A stretch of DNA of 64,000 bases from Acanthacorydalis orientalis (GCA_034766995.1 CM068315.1:43443318-43507317), one strand, 5' to 3'; shown: positions 31,599 to 43,564, numbered from the stretch's first letter. Notes: a model not told the origin generated them from the sequence alone. Numbers and translations are program-made.

Positions 31599-33328
31599 TT
31601 AAGTGTACAAATTAATTAGGTGCTTTTTTTATGGAAAATGAATGTCTCAGAAAAAATAGAATACATTTCAATTATCTCACATTATTTTGTATAACTTTTC
31701 TCCATCTGTAGGGTAACAGATGAATCCTTATTCGAAAATAGATGGCGGATTTAAATCGATGAGAATGTTATGCATTTTCAGATCTCTTTCACTGTTTTAG
31801 CATTTCCACATACCTTTTCTACAACGGATTCAGCAGTATATTTTTCAATTGAAATGTAAAAAGTATGCAATATCTGATATGCTGCTTTTCGGACGCCATT
31901 TTATTCACTATTGTTTTGTAAGGTTATACCAATTGCTTGGCCAATATATATATATATATATTAGGTTGGTGCAAAAATAATTGCGGTTTTTACGTATCAG
32001 ATATAAAGACGCGTATATCAGTTAAAAATTATATTTATTAATCAAAATAAAGACCATTGGCCTGCATACATTTCTCCCAACGGGAAACAAATTTGTTTAT
32101 TCCTACAAGATAGAGCCTGGAATTAACGAATTTATTGAAAGCAAGTTGAGCTGATATTTAATCTTTGAAAACCTTCTTTCGTAGGAAATTTCTCAAATGT
32201 TTAAAAAAATGTTAATCTGTCGGAGATACGTCCGGAGAATAAGGTGGGTGAGATAAGGTTTCATACCCCAGTACATTTAATTTTTTTAAAGTCATTTGTG
32301 AGACGTATGATTGGGCGTTGTCATGAAGAAGAATTGGTCTTCTTTGATTGACTAATGCTGGTCGTAAACGATGCAATTTTTCATACATTTTTTCAATTTT
32401 TCGATAATACTTTCTGTTGTTATTGTTTCATTAGGATTTAAAAAGTTGTAGTGAATGATGCCACTTTCCAACCACCAAACAGTGACCGTAATCTTTTTTT
32501 CATGAAGTTTCGGTTTAGGAAACTGTTTTGGTGTTTCTCCTCAGTCTATTCAGTGCGATGAACATTTCCAATTGTTGCAGAGAATCCACTATTCATCACA
32601 TATGACAATTCGACCAATAAAGGGATCATTTTTGTTACGAAAAAGAAGCGTAGAGCAGACTTAGTATCATCGAAGTGCTTGATGTTCTTTTAGTTCATAT
32701 GGCATCCATTTATCAAACTTTTTTGTTTCTTCAATTAGGCTCAAATGTCGAACAACTGTTGAATGGTCATCAATGAGTTCTTCTGTCACCTCTCGAGTTG
32801 TTTTACGACGGTCCGCTTCAATAATAGTTCTTAAATCATTATTATCTATAGCTGAAGAACATCCACAACCCTCCTCATCATCAAGGCTTTCGTTTCCATT
32901 ACGAAATTTTCGGAATCAGTATTGAGCTGCACGTTCACTAATTGACTCTTCACCAAAAATGAATTTGATATTTCGAGCAGTTTCAGTTAATTTACGTTCC
33001 AATTTAAACTCGTACAACAAAATCGTATGAATTTACTTTTTTCTATGACTAATCTAAGAGGTCATATCCAACACTACTAAAAAAATAAAATTATAGACAT
33101 AAAATGAAATCAGTAGCACTACTTTCATTATTTACAATGATGTATCACATGACTATAACAAAAGATAACTGTATTTAGAAAAACTGCAATTATTTTTGCA
33201 CCAACCTTATAATATTTTTAAATATTAAGGTTTATACTTAAATATCATAAAACGATAGAAAAATATTTTAATTGGAAACAGTTATGATTGATTCAATTTA
33301 AAGGGACAGAATTAATCTCTTCACCTGA
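31599..33328 (-). mobile_element. mariner lineage III derivative containing a nested mariner
   Basis: Outer ends TTAAGTGTACAAATTAATTA (start) and TCTTCACCTGA (end), flanked by TA at 31597-31598 and 33329-33330. Without the nested element (31961-33209) it is about 480 bp, like its relatives at 23.1 and 53.8 kb. Read on the minus strand it keeps the N-terminal 'HIRY-ILF' and C-terminal transposase scraps. The break point lies inside a (TA)n stretch of the host element, as seen by comparison with the uninterrupted copy at 3890-4184. Confidence 0.82.
31961..33209 (-). mobile_element. full-length dead mariner (lineage I, cecropia-type), nested
   Basis: Both terminal inverted repeats are present: TTAGGTTGGTGCAAAAATAA at the left and the complement TTATTTTTGCACCAACCTTA type end at the right, flanked by TA. 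Length about 1.25 kb, normal for mariner. The transposase is on the minus strand. Legible blocks are the linker KWMPYELKEHQ-LR region (about 32690), first catalytic Asp at about 32600 (CDE-), HDNAQS (about 32320) and SHPPYSPDVSPTD (about 32230-32265) with the third Asp. Multiple stops and frameshifts leave no ORF over 60 codons. The TIR matches the Hsmar1/cecropia type. Confidence 0.95.
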
Positions 33329-34042
33329 TATATTTATTTAAATACAAGTCTAAGTTTTAGAAATTATCTTTCTATGTGTTTTTTTTTTATTAAAAGAAAG
33401 ATATTATCTTTCTTTTTTGCATCTGTTTTTATTAAACATATAAAACACCCTTGATCTTTACTTTGGTTCTATTATAACCTTCAGGTATTTATGAAAAAGT
33501 AAAGTTTGACTATATTACCAAAAAGTCTACATTTTCATCTTAATTTACCTTGCTTTATATAAATAGAATGGAACTATCAAGTACTGTTTGCTAAATAATC
33601 ATATGGTTAATTGTAATTAAGCTGTGTTTCTCTAAGACCATGCAAGATATTAAGTAAACTTTGCGGTATTACAGAAAATAAACAACCTCGGTTGGGAATG
33701 TTTATCTCGCTGCTAATATTTAATTATATATCATGTTTTCTTAAACAATAATTATATGATTCAGATTTTTTTCAGGATTGAACATTGAAAAATAATAATT
33801 GTTTTACTTTTAAAAATTTTTATTTTCATAAGAATAGTATCACATGTTAGTAAATATTCAGATTTAATCCGGTAAATATTCTATTTTTTGGAATAAAATA
33901 TGTGATAATTTTATATGATTAAAAATTTAGCTTTTTTTAAATTGTGTGCTAAAAATGTCTGCATCATTTTAGCTTCTGATTATTTAATAATTAATAATAA
34001 ATTTGGTATGATGTTAATAAATATTACTTTCTTTATCATAGA
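33329..34042. other. AT-rich intergenic DNA, no gene seen
   Basis: Nothing recognised apart from a short inverted AAAGAAAGATATTATCTTTC-type palindrome at about 33393-33413. Confidence 0.45.
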
Positions 34043-34201
34043 GATTTGAGAATGATAGCATCTCTAACGAAATCCATGTAAGAAATAATCAAGAAAATAT
34101 CAATAATTATTGACTGAACATGTTGGATCAGAAAATATTTTTGGTTTGCGAAATGAAAACATATTTCATTCATAATATTCATTGACAGAACTGATTGTGA
34201 A
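34043..34201 (+). repeat. palindromic-core repeat, full-length copy
   Basis: Shows GAGAATGATAGCATCTCTAA, AATATCAATAATTATTGACT, GGTTTGCGAAATGAAAAC and GACAGAACTG. The minus-strand ORF at 34036-34287 is an antisense reading of the repeat. Confidence 0.78.
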
Positions 34202-35544
34202 ATTATAATTTTTGTAATTTGACTATTTAAATAAACAAAATTATGTAAAAGATTTGTTTTATAACTGAAATGAGAAATATTAAACATTTAGACTTTAGCT
34301 CTAACAAATTGATTAGAAATTCAATGTATTAACAACGCTTTTATAACTGTTTGATCTCTTTTTGTAAGATGTTTTAAAATAATATATGTATGCTTTCTTA
34401 GATTCAGATTAGTTGCATATTTTAAATTAATTTATTGTTAGATTATATGTTTTTATAAGTATAAGTTAGAAAAACTAATTAACAAATAAAAAATTCTACA
34501 TTTAACCTGCTTAAAAAGTTATATCAAGCGATAACCAAGTCAATATGACAAAAAAAGACAATTTATACGTAGAAATATAACTATATAGTTATTTAGTACT
34601 TTAATATTGAATAAATTTCCATTTTATTTACATAAATATTAAAAAAAGTTCATAAAATAAATTTAAATCGTAATATAAGTTATTGTAAATTGAAATGTTT
34701 ATTATGAGTGACTGTTATATATGTAATTCAATTAAGTTATTTAAAGACAGAATTATACATAATAAAATTATTGTATAATTCTATAACGTTTGTGTTTTAT
34801 AAAAGTGAAGAAACTCAAGCGTTTACTCTCCCTTATCCCGAATATCCGATAAATTCTAAACTAAGTTAGCAAGCTGAGCTCCACAATAATACTGGTGGTG
34901 GTTAGTGTGGATCTGTTTATTCAGTAACAGCAGGGGTTGAGAAAGTGTCGTCTGTTTATTCAATAATATATGCGACTTTGCTGTTTGAAGTGATTTATCT
35001 TTAGTTTCTCAAAAATATATATTGAAAGTTAAAAGTATAAACCATGCAATAATGAATTTAATTAATATAGAAATCTGATTAAAAAAAGAAAACTACAGTA
35101 TTCGTACAGAAAACAATATTTTCTTTGTTACTTTTTATTTATTTTTTTTGTTTAGAATAAGGTTTTGATTGAAACAGACATTTCAATCAACTTCAAACAC
35201 GCTTTTGTTTGAATTATGATCAAAAAAATATTATTGTCAACGATCAATCAATATTGCATAGAGATAGGATCAAACAAGTATGGCATAGATTCTATTTGAA
35301 AAATTGTGAAATTAATTAAAAATAAACAAAAATAATTCGTTTTACGACACATATTGAACTCGTGTTGGTTTTTATTTGCTTACTTGTAAATGAAATCAAA
35401 ACCATACTAATATTAAATCTACAAAAAAACTCATTATAATTTTATCGCAAATGCAAATTCGTTCACGGACATGTATTGCGAATACATTTTCAGAAATTCA
35501 GTTTTTGAAAATTAAAAAAAAATATTGTTTCTAGACCCCTCAAT
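34202..35544. other. AT-rich intergenic DNA, no gene seen
   Basis: A small unique patch at 34800-34990 contains two near-identical words TCTGTTTATTCAGTAA and TCTGTTTATTCAATAA 56 bp apart. Otherwise featureless. A degenerate palindromic-core fragment may be present at about 35215-35290. Confidence 0.4.
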
Positions 35545-35565
35545 TTCTCTCTCCCTCTTTCCATA

Positions 35566-35600
<35 letters not shown>

Positions 35601-35619
35601 ATATATATATATATATATC
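35545..35619. repeat. compound microsatellite (CT)n-(TA)n
   Basis: CT-rich tract followed by two TA runs separated by CA. Confidence 0.93.
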
Positions 35620-35659
35620 AGAAATATATTTTTTTCCCAATAATATAAAGCTAAAAGAA

Positions 35660-35745
35660 TTATTTTGAGTCCTGTAGGTCATGTGCGAGTTACATTCTTG
35701 TTTGACTAGTTTCGATTTGCCATCTTTAAGTGGATAATAAAATCA
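35660..35745 (-). repeat. fragment of the ACTAGT-type inverted repeat
   Basis: GAGTCCTGTAGGTCATGTGC, then GACTAGTTTCGATTTGCCAT and CTTTAAGTGGAT. It matches the left half of 42049-42240. Confidence 0.45.
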
Positions 35746-36282
35746 AGATCTTATTGCAACCATAGCTTATTGAAAATAGTTCAAATTTCCAGTATTATTT
35801 CATGTATCTGACATTATTATTTTCAACTCATGAAAATCAGTGACTTACCTTTGCTCATATTCATAAATCATTTTGAAATATTACTATCCCATGTATTCAT
35901 TGACTTCTTTTTGTCAATTTTTATTTTTTTTATGTATCAATAAGGACTTGTTTATTGTATACATTAAAATCTGATCATAATGGTTATAATTTCTGTTTAT
36001 TGTTGTGTCCACTCTGTTTTTCTTCTGTAGTGTTCTGAAGTCGTTGAATTATTTCGAAATTGAAAACATATACTTAACTCCCAGGCGATGGCAGACAAAA
36101 TATGTCGATTTAGTTTTTTTTTAATAAAGTGAAATCTTTAATTTGAAAATCAAGTCTTATTTTTCTAATAAACTCCAGTGAATCTGATTCTAGTGGAAAA
36201 ATTTGCAATAGCTGTCACATTCTTAGCCTAAATAAATGTATACACCATTAAAAATTAGTAACAAATGAAGTTACACTGCTAA

Positions 36283-37225
36283 TAGTGTTTTTTCTCGGGA
36301 ATTCCTTTTCGAAAATTTCTCGAGAAAAAAGTTTAATTTGTTTTTCTCATTTGTCCAAAAATTTATTTCTTGGAAATCGATATGGAAATTACGCATTATA
36401 CCTAATTAGAAAACGTTAACAATGAGCTAAATAAAGAGCTTCTTATTGTAATTAAAGAAGAAATAATAACATCTTAACTTTTATAATTTTTTAGAAAATC
36501 TCGCTTGAGAAGAAAAAATACATTTTTTAGACTAGTCTCAAAAAATAAAATTTACAAAACTGCTAAAGAAATGTTAAATAGATTATTCACTAGTTGACAA
36601 TAGTTTGATACTGACTAAAAAGATGTTAATACAGTTCCAATTAATGGAAATGAAGAATTACCTCTTCAAGAACAATTTAACAATTTACAAATTTATCTAT
36701 AACAGAAAGTGTGATAGAAATGAAACCTAGTGTTACTGATAAACATCAGACTATTAAACAAGAATTTCATATATTTCAAACAACGGATACAAGAATAACA
36801 AATTTAGAACTACTTAGACATGCTTTGTTCACAATAAAGCCTACGTATACACAAAATGAACGTAATTTTTCTATTTCTAACGAATTTGTAATGAAGAAGA
36901 CAAATCTATTATCCAATATTACTTTAGATGCGCTACGTTTTTTGAAAAATTACTTGAAATTTGAACAATAAACGCATTAAATTTTATTTGCAAACATTTT
37001 TTCATCTACATATTGCATTTTGTGTTAAAATAATAAATAAAATATATGAATTCAGTATTAAAGAGTGATATTTCATTGTTATACAACTTTTTAAACTGAA
37101 TTTGTTATTTATCCAGTAAATGTTATTTAATGTATTATATGAGAATTCTGGAGATTCCTCGAGAAATAAGAAGTAAATTTTTCTTTTCTTCAGAAATGAA
37201 AATTATCAAGAAGTCTTAAACACTA
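36283..37225 (+). mobile_element. hAT-superfamily element remnant
   Basis: Terminal inverted repeat TAGTGTTT at the left (36283) and AACACTA at the right (37219-37225). The flanking 8-bp sequences ACTGCTAA and AATACTAA agree at 6 of 8 positions, consistent with a decayed hAT 8-bp target duplication. Subterminal TTCTCGGGAATTCC and CCTCGAGAAA motifs occur at both ends. The element is about 943 bp and encodes only the C-terminal part of a transposase, so it is non-autonomous. Confidence 0.78.
36555..36974 (+). pseudogene. hAT transposase, C-terminal fragment
   Basis: An open frame at 36711-36971 (86 codons) ends with a segment typical of the hAT C-terminal dimerisation domain: LELLRHALFTIKPTYTQNER, then NFSISNEF, KTNLLSNITLDALRFLKNYL. 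Known members show a 'TIKPTS---ER-FS--G' followed by '-R-RLS---L-AL-FLK'. The upstream portion (from about 36555, 'KTAKEMLNRLFTS') continues the same protein but contains three stops, and the RNase-H-like catalytic core is missing altogether. It is therefore a 5'-deleted, dead gene lying inside the element at 36283-37225. The ATG at 36711 is only the first Met after the last stop, not a genuine start. Confidence 0.8.
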
Positions 37226-37639
37226 AATACTAATATATACATTAAGAAAAATGTTCAAGTATTTATAAACGCTTACTAACTTAAGCAATACGTCCGTCAT
37301 TGTTTAACAAACAGCACTCTTTGTAATAAAATTAAAATATTTCATCCATTTTTAATAATAAATAATGATGAATTCTCAAGAAAAATTAAATGAAATATAA
37401 TTTTAAAGATACAAAATTTAAATAAAAATTATCAGAAAATCAAAGATATATTTTTAAATCATTTTTATTGAGGTTTTGTGTAAAAAATTATACAATTCGT
37501 TATAGTTAAAAATTATTTTTTTAAAAAAATGAACAAAATTTCTATTTTTATGATAGAACAGAGATAGATAGATTGTCTGTTATTATTTATATGTATTTTT
37601 CTAGTGTAAATTGACTTAAGCCACTTTTCTTGTATACTT
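37226..37639. other. AT-rich DNA, nothing recognised
   Basis: No supported feature. Confidence 0.45.
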
Positions 37640-37735
37640 TAGTGCTCTGAAGATGATATCATCACCATCGAATTGGGCATAACCAACAATCAAAAATGAT
37701 CTGTAATCAATCATGATGAAAATCATTATGTTATC
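37640..37735 (+). repeat. palindromic-core repeat
   Basis: Shows TGCTCTGAAGATGATATCAT, ACCATCGAATTGGGCATAAC and CAACAATCAAAAATGATC. Confidence 0.7.
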
Positions 37736-38073
37736 TTTGTTTCTAATGTTTGATATGTTTATTTCACCTAAACTATTTGCAAAAATGAGTCAATTATGGT
37801 GAAAATTAGCAGAAAATACATTCGAGTTTTATTCCAAAATAAATAGTGAACAAATTTACTGGACACATTGACTATACTGAACATTTATTGATTTTTCACT
37901 ATAACGAAATATGAAATATTTTATGTATAAAACGTACAAAAACCAAAGATGGAATTTGTTATTTATTATTCACTAGTTTTGATTTTATTCGTTTGATTTT
38001 GTTTCATTTTACCACAGCTGGTTTACGGATAATCAAGCAATGAACTTGATTACTTATAGATAATTTAACTCTT

Positions 38074-38076
<3 letters not shown>

Positions 38077-38125
<49 letters not shown>
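38077..38125. repeat. (TA)n-(TG)n microsatellite
   Basis: TA run of about 32 bp passing into eight TG units. Confidence 0.96.
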
Positions 38126-38317
38126 ACAAAATAAATACTTAGGCTGAAAATAAAAAAAATAAATTTCAATATAACTATAATCATGTAGATTTTCAGAAAT
38201 AAATAATTAATTTAAAGCAGTATAAAATAAATTTATGAATTCTAAGATTAAAAATTAATTTCAAATGAAAAGATACAATGATTTATTACTAATGAAATAA
38301 TGTTTCATGTGTGATAG

Positions 38318-38319
<2 letters not shown>

Positions 38320-38358
<39 letters not shown>
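38320..38358. repeat. (TA)n microsatellite
   Basis: Pure TA run. Confidence 0.95.
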
Positions 38359-38361
<3 letters not shown>

Positions 38362-39127
38362 TACAAAAGTAATAAAAAATATCAAAGTATACAAACTAAC
38401 ATAAGAAGTGATTGTATTCTTTTGTACAATTAGTGTGATATTTCATAAAAATTATTTATATCAAATTGAATGTTATTAATTAATTTTCAGTTTTATATGA
38501 TACTTAGTTACTGGTTCCAAAATTAGATTCATTACAGTTATTTGAATAAAATATACGCATTTATTGATGAAATTAACTTTAGAAAAATTCAAAGTAGATT
38601 GATGTTAACATTTTTACGAGGTACAAAAAATCATTATTATTCAATTCAATAATAGAGATTGAAAATCGATAATAAAATGTTTATTAAAGTTGTGTCAATA
38701 TGTTTTAAAATTGATGAATTTTCAATAACTAATTTGTATTTGAAATCTATTTAAAAACATCTACATATAATTTTGTAACAGAAATGATAAGACTCTTTTC
38801 ATATATAATATTTTTATTATTGTAAGATGTGATAAATATTTGTAAAATTCATATGATTATTAATACATAATAATTAAAAATAACTTGGACAATAAATGTG
38901 ACTTATATTTCATTATTTCTGTTTAATAATAGAAATATTTACTGATTTCAGAACTTTTTCATTTTTTTTATATTTTATAATCAAACTAGAACTGTAATTT
39001 TTTTAAATCTATAAATATTAATAATTTCATCTCAATATTCTCAAAAATACTATAAAAATAAACATTATTTTTTATTCTTATTTATTTTGTACTTGTGTTT
39101 GTGTAAATCGTTTTATTTGTTTAAATA
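38359..39127. other. AT-rich intergenic DNA, no gene seen
   Basis: No supported ORF and no recognised repeat. Confidence 0.5.
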
Positions 39128-39128
39128 A

Positions 39129-39385
39129 CTAGAGAATCAGCGTGATAACGTCCTCTCCTTTAACAAATAACAGAAATTAAAAAGTCATAGACACAAATAA
39201 TACGCATAAAATGTAAGTTATAATTTTTTATTTGAAATTTTTTTCAATCAGAGTAAAAATTATTCGATCACGCGATTCATAATAACCAGTCATAACACGG
39301 ACCACGTGACTAATATCAACCAATCACAGAAAGAATAAAAGTCACGTAAACGGCATCATGGTTTCATTGTTATAATATAGAAAGA
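39129..39385 (-). mobile_element. non-autonomous Helitron-like element, copy 3
   Basis: Read on the minus strand it starts A|TCTTTCTATATTATAACA and ends TTCTCTAG|T. It carries ACTTTTATTCTTTCTGTGAT, then TGGTTGATATTAGTCACGTG as in copy 2, and AATTTCTGTTATTTGTTAAA near the 3' end. Length 257 bp against 260 bp for copy 1. It lacks the GC-rich 3' hairpin of copies 1 and 2 but keeps the CTAG terminus. No coding content. Confidence 0.62.
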
Positions 39386-39649
39386 TACTAAATGTTAACA
39401 CAGTTTTATTTAGTCATATATTTCTATAATATTTATAATTCGGTTGAAAACCTTATAAGGTTTCATAATAGTTTTTGATACTATAACTAAATTCATTATG
39501 TGTCTCACGTATGATAGTTTTTTTTTACTGTTATCAAGAATACAGATATTGGATTGATCATCAGTACTTATTATTGTATTTTTGTCTTTTTAGTATATTC
39601 ATCAATAAACTGGACAAATTAAAAAACATTTGAATAAATGACTTTTTTA

Positions 39650-39755
39650 CTCATGCTTGATCAATAGTGTTGAATAAATAATTATTGGTCTTTTTTGATT
39701 ACTTTCTCTGTAAATTTAGGCGATAATGCTATTATTATCAAAACAATAAGGTACA
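39650..39755 (-). repeat. palindromic-core repeat
   Basis: Shows ATTATTGGTCTTTTTTGATT, then GGCGATAATGCTATTATTAT and AATAAGGTACAG. It faces the next copy in inverted orientation. Confidence 0.65.
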
Positions 39756-39814
39756 GATAAATCTAATCAATGTGAAACTTATATAAAGTAAATATATTTC
39801 TGTAATTTTTCACT

Positions 39815-39975
39815 CGAAAAATGACAATATCTTAATCTAAATGAACATAATTAACAATCAAAAATGACAAATAATCATTTATGAAAAGTTTTGATCATAA
39901 AAAATGTTGTAGTCTGTGGAGTCAGTGAAAAGTTAATTTGTAAATATGAATTCAGCCACAAAGTCAGAATTATAT
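39815..39975 (+). repeat. palindromic-core repeat
   Basis: Shows CAACAATCAAAAATGAC-type core (AACAATCAAAAATGACAAAT), AGTTTTGATCATAAAAAATG, GTCTGTGGAGTCAGTG and TCAGCCACAAAGTCAGAATT. The minus-strand ORF at 39875-40090 overlaps it. Confidence 0.75.
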
Positions 39976-40379
39976 TGTGACTCAGATAACAGATTAACCT
40001 ACTTGTATGAAATTCGATTTTAACTTTTAAACTCTTATCTGATTTCTTAAGTTTAGTTTTCAATAAGTTTATTTCATTCTTGTAATCCAAAATGATAGAA
40101 ATATTCAGATTTTTTTTAAAAAAAAAAACATTTCTAATATCCCGAAAATGTTTTTAAAATAACATTCCTAATATTTAATAATTGTTAAATATTTCCAGTT
40201 AAAAATAAATTGACTTTTTCTAAAACTAAATCAAACGCTTTTATTTAATTTTCACTCTAGACAATAAAAATAAATGTTAATATACTCGTACATGTATGTT
40301 TTACTAAATCCTCTAAAGAGAACTCCTGTTAAAGGAGTAAACTAGCATTTATAATTAAACTAGAACGCTTCATATAACG

Positions 40380-40640
40380 CAATATCGCATTGCTGTTGTA
40401 GCCATTGAATTACAGAACTTCATCAGCACAGATAATAACTTCATGTGCAAACGGGACGGTAATTTCAACTGAATAATTTATCGTCATTATTGTTCTAGCA
40501 TTTGTCGTTACAGAAATGATTTGTGTCACACAATTATCGTGAAATTCAGATCCTTGATAATTGTCGAACGTTATATAAACTTCAAACAGATCACTTCATA
40601 TATAAATACTCGTACATGCATGAACATGCATATACTTATT

Positions 40641-40710
<70 letters not shown>

Positions 40711-40960
40711 TGTACGAATGTATATGGTAAAACCAGTATGTGTTTGTCCTGTGTGAATCTAAATGTGTATCGTAAAACACACCTCAAGGGTGTATTGTTT
40801 CACCGCGTGTGAACCAACAGATATGGTTATTATTATTAGAAAGCTTACTGTCTATCGTGTTATTCTGAATGTTCATTGAAATGGAAGAAGTTTGGAAATA
40901 GTGGTACTATCGTTACTGCAATTGCAGAACGTAAGCGACACGGAAAACGAGTGAAAGTGA
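40380..40960. other. higher-complexity island interrupted by (TA)n
   Basis: Unique-looking sequence on both sides of the microsatellite (40642-40711). The ORFs here (40521-40787) are mostly YIYIYI. No protein was recognised. Confidence 0.35.
40642..40711. repeat. (TA)n microsatellite
   Basis: TA run of about 70 bp with one CA break. Confidence 0.97.
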
Positions 40961-41241
40961 ACAACGCTTAGAATTTTTTTTGTAACATTTGAACAGCACT
41001 ACACTTATGAAAAGCAATTCAAAATTAATATTGAAAGAATAAATCAATTAAGATTTAGTTAGTTTGTTTTAATTATCTAATTATTTCTTTTTGTTTCTTG
41101 CTTTCAGTAAATTTTTTTTTAAAAAAAAAACTTTTTTTCTTTTTATTGTCAGCAAGTTTAGGAAATATATAGAGACAAATGATTAATGTATGCAAAAGTA
41201 TGTTTTTTTTCTTTTCAAATTGGATATAAAATTTGGTTATA

Positions 41242-41488
41242 TTGGGTTGATAGAAAAATAATTACGGTTTTTCTTTTCTGAATTCTATCCTTAATTTTTT
41301 TTCAATGAAAGTGTCATTTTATCGTGTTCATGTTAATATTATTTTTAAGTGAATTTTTCGGTCTGTATTTTGGTAACGTCGACATTAGTTATATTTTTAA
41401 TTTTACTTTAAATTGGGCTATTGAATTAAAGATGTAAAAGAAGCAAATAAGAGATTTTTTTTTCAAAACGAGTGAATGGGACTTGTGG
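41242..41488 (+). mobile_element. mariner lineage II, 5' fragment
   Basis: Begins TTGGGTTGATAGAAAAATAA (degenerate terminus), then TTCAATGAAAGTGTCATTTT and the lineage 5' region through TTGGGCTATTGAATTAAAGA. It breaks off at about 41488 shortly after the transposase start. No 3' end follows. Confidence 0.85.
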
Positions 41489-41489
41489 G

Positions 41490-42048
41490 GTGAATGGAAA
41501 ATTAATTTAAGTGACTCAGAGTCTTTGAGTTCTTTGTTCGGCCATATATTCAATTATAAACAGTTCCATTATAAATAATATAATTATAAATTCTACAAAA
41601 ATAATCCAAGTAGAAAAACATTCAGTTTTAAATAAATATTTACTTAACCTACAATAAAAATAATATCAATTATCATTTGAGATATGATAGAAAGAATCAA
41701 GATATTTTTATCTTCAATTAGACAAAGTAACATCGTAGATATTTTAATAAATAATATTTATTTTATTAATTCACTTTTATTTTTGATTGCCTGAAAAAGT
41801 AATTTCCTCCAAAATTTAATTACAAACTGATATAAGGTGAGTTGAGATTAACTTTTGATCATTTTAATAACTTTTCTACATCATTCTGATACTGATTTTG
41901 ACCTTTGTGAAATGAATAAAAAAAATAGAGTTTTTTGCATCCTTTTTTGTTCTCTTATAGAATTCGTTACAATAACTTAAACAGTTTTTAATCTCTAAGA
42001 ACTATATTTTTAATTATATGTCTTTAAACCTGTATATCTGTTAATGCA
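41490..42048. other. AT-rich DNA, nothing recognised
   Basis: No supported feature. Confidence 0.45.
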
Positions 42049-42240
42049 TTGTCCTGGTGGTCAATGTTTTATTAATTTTTTGGTTTAATATTTTTTACAG
42101 CTAGTTTCGGAACTTGAGCTATTTTTAAGTAGATTATATAATACTCTTTCTATATCTAAAATCCGCCTAAAAATGGAACTCGCTTCGAAACTAGTAGCAG
42201 AAAACAGAAACTCAAGTAATCATAAAGGACAAGACAACGT
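42049..42240. repeat. inverted repeat family centred on TCTA-rich loop
   Basis: Left arm TTGTCCTGGTGGTCA...GCTAGTTTCGGAACTTGAGC-TATTTTTA pairs with right arm TAAAAATGGAACTCGCTTCG, AAACTAGTAGC...AAAGGACAAGACAA. Halves recur at 17697-17805 and 35660-35745, so this is a dispersed family. No coding content. Confidence 0.6.
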
Positions 42241-42431
42241 TATCTGGTGCTTTTTTCCTCTTAAAATTATTCTCTATAATGATATTAATGGCAATGTTAA
42301 TATCTTTTATAAAGTCAACATTTGGTGTAACTCGCATCACACTTCATTATAAGGGTGTAGTATATTTCTGATAATATAGAATTTTTGGCATTACATTATG
42401 ATGAAAATTCATAAATGAGATCTTGTCTCAC

Positions 42432-42468
42432 TATATATATATATATATATATGCGTGTGTGTGTGTGT
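42432..42468. repeat. (TA)n-(TG)n microsatellite
   Basis: TA run, GCG, then seven TG units. Confidence 0.95.
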
Positions 42469-42579
42469 CCGTGTAGGTAAATGTTTCATAATGAGATTAT
42501 TTTTAATTACTCTATACGAAATAAATTATGTTTTGAATATATGTTCTGAATAAATAACATATATTTATTATATAAAATA

Positions 42580-43270
42580 TGTTTTAAATGATCGTAGAAG
42601 TAAATAAATCTGATAATATTTATCCACATCGTATATTCGTAGTAATTCGTTTAAATATGTTTAAACGTAACGCGCCTAATGCACAGGTAGGAAGTGTGAC
42701 TTTATTGCTATATAAAGTACGAGAAACGGAAATATGTGAACGATTCGAAAAGATTAAAATGAAATATGGCGGCGATAACGAACACTAAACAATTTATCAA
42801 TCCGACGGCGGGATGTCGTACTGTGGTCGTTACACACGAAAATCACTTTAAAGGAAAAACAACGCGCCGTAATTTATATCTTCGCCCACCTGCACATTAA
42901 CGCCGAGTTTTACATCTCAAGGATTAATTATTATTTATGTATTTGAACACGCGTGAATAAATCTCTTGTGCGTTCGAGTGTTATATAATGTTATCCAGTC
43001 GAGTGCTACAATTACTCCTTCATTTTCTTTCTTCCGTGCCGCCGTTTATTGGTAAGGATCTACTGTTAAATCAATTTTGACAGGTTTATTATGAAGGTAC
43101 TTGTACGACATCGCTTCGGATATACTTTACAATTACACAGTGATTAATAACTAACGAGCGTAACGAATGCTTACACATTTATTCTCAGATATGTACGAAT
43201 GTAATGAAGTGGATTTTATTTAATCCCTACAAATAATATAAATATATTAATTGTTCGCCTTACATTAATA
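42580..43270. other. CpG-containing higher-complexity island
   Basis: Among the longest unique-looking stretches, rich in CpG (ACGGCGGGATGTCGTACTG; ACAACGCGCCGTAATTTAT). It contains a plus-strand 66-codon ORF (42588-42788) and is followed by a 91-codon ORF (43289-43564) of mixed composition. Neither has a domain I recognise. Promoter-proximal DNA or small exons are possible. Confidence 0.4.
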
Positions 43271-43288
43271 ACACTCATAAATGTAATA

Positions 43289-43564
43289 TTGTCACATTTA
43301 AATTGTAAGAAAAATATTTCCAAAACTAAAACATATTTCTGTATACAAAATACAAACACCAGTTTGTGCGAAAAATCAACTGAAGTTAAAAAAGTAGCAT
43401 CAATATTACATCAAATGAAAAGATTCGAAATCATCAAACAACATTCAGTCGATGAATATCATAAATTTCCAATGGAATTACTCGCTTTTGATTCTAAATC
43501 AAGAACTTCAAAATACAGTAACAGTCATTATATAAATAGTGTCATTCGAACGGCACTACATTGA
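43289..43564 (+). CDS. unassigned 91-codon ORF, coding status doubtful
   Basis: The ORF opens MSHLNCKKNISKTKTYFC and is Lys/Ser/Asn-rich, without a signal peptide, membrane segment or motif that I know. It is less AT-biased than most chance ORFs here and follows a CpG-containing island. However, no splice-site or codon-use evidence was established by eye. A chance ORF is at least as likely as a gene. Confidence 0.15.
   Translation: MSHLNCKKNISKTKTYFCIQNTNTSLCEKSTEVKKVASILHQMKRFEIIKQHSVDEYHKFPMELLAFDSKSRTSKYSNSHYINSVIRTALH

Noticed and set aside
31961..31975. TTAGG words as insect telomeric repeat
   Set aside because: TTAGG here is the start of the mariner terminal repeat and is not tandemly repeated.
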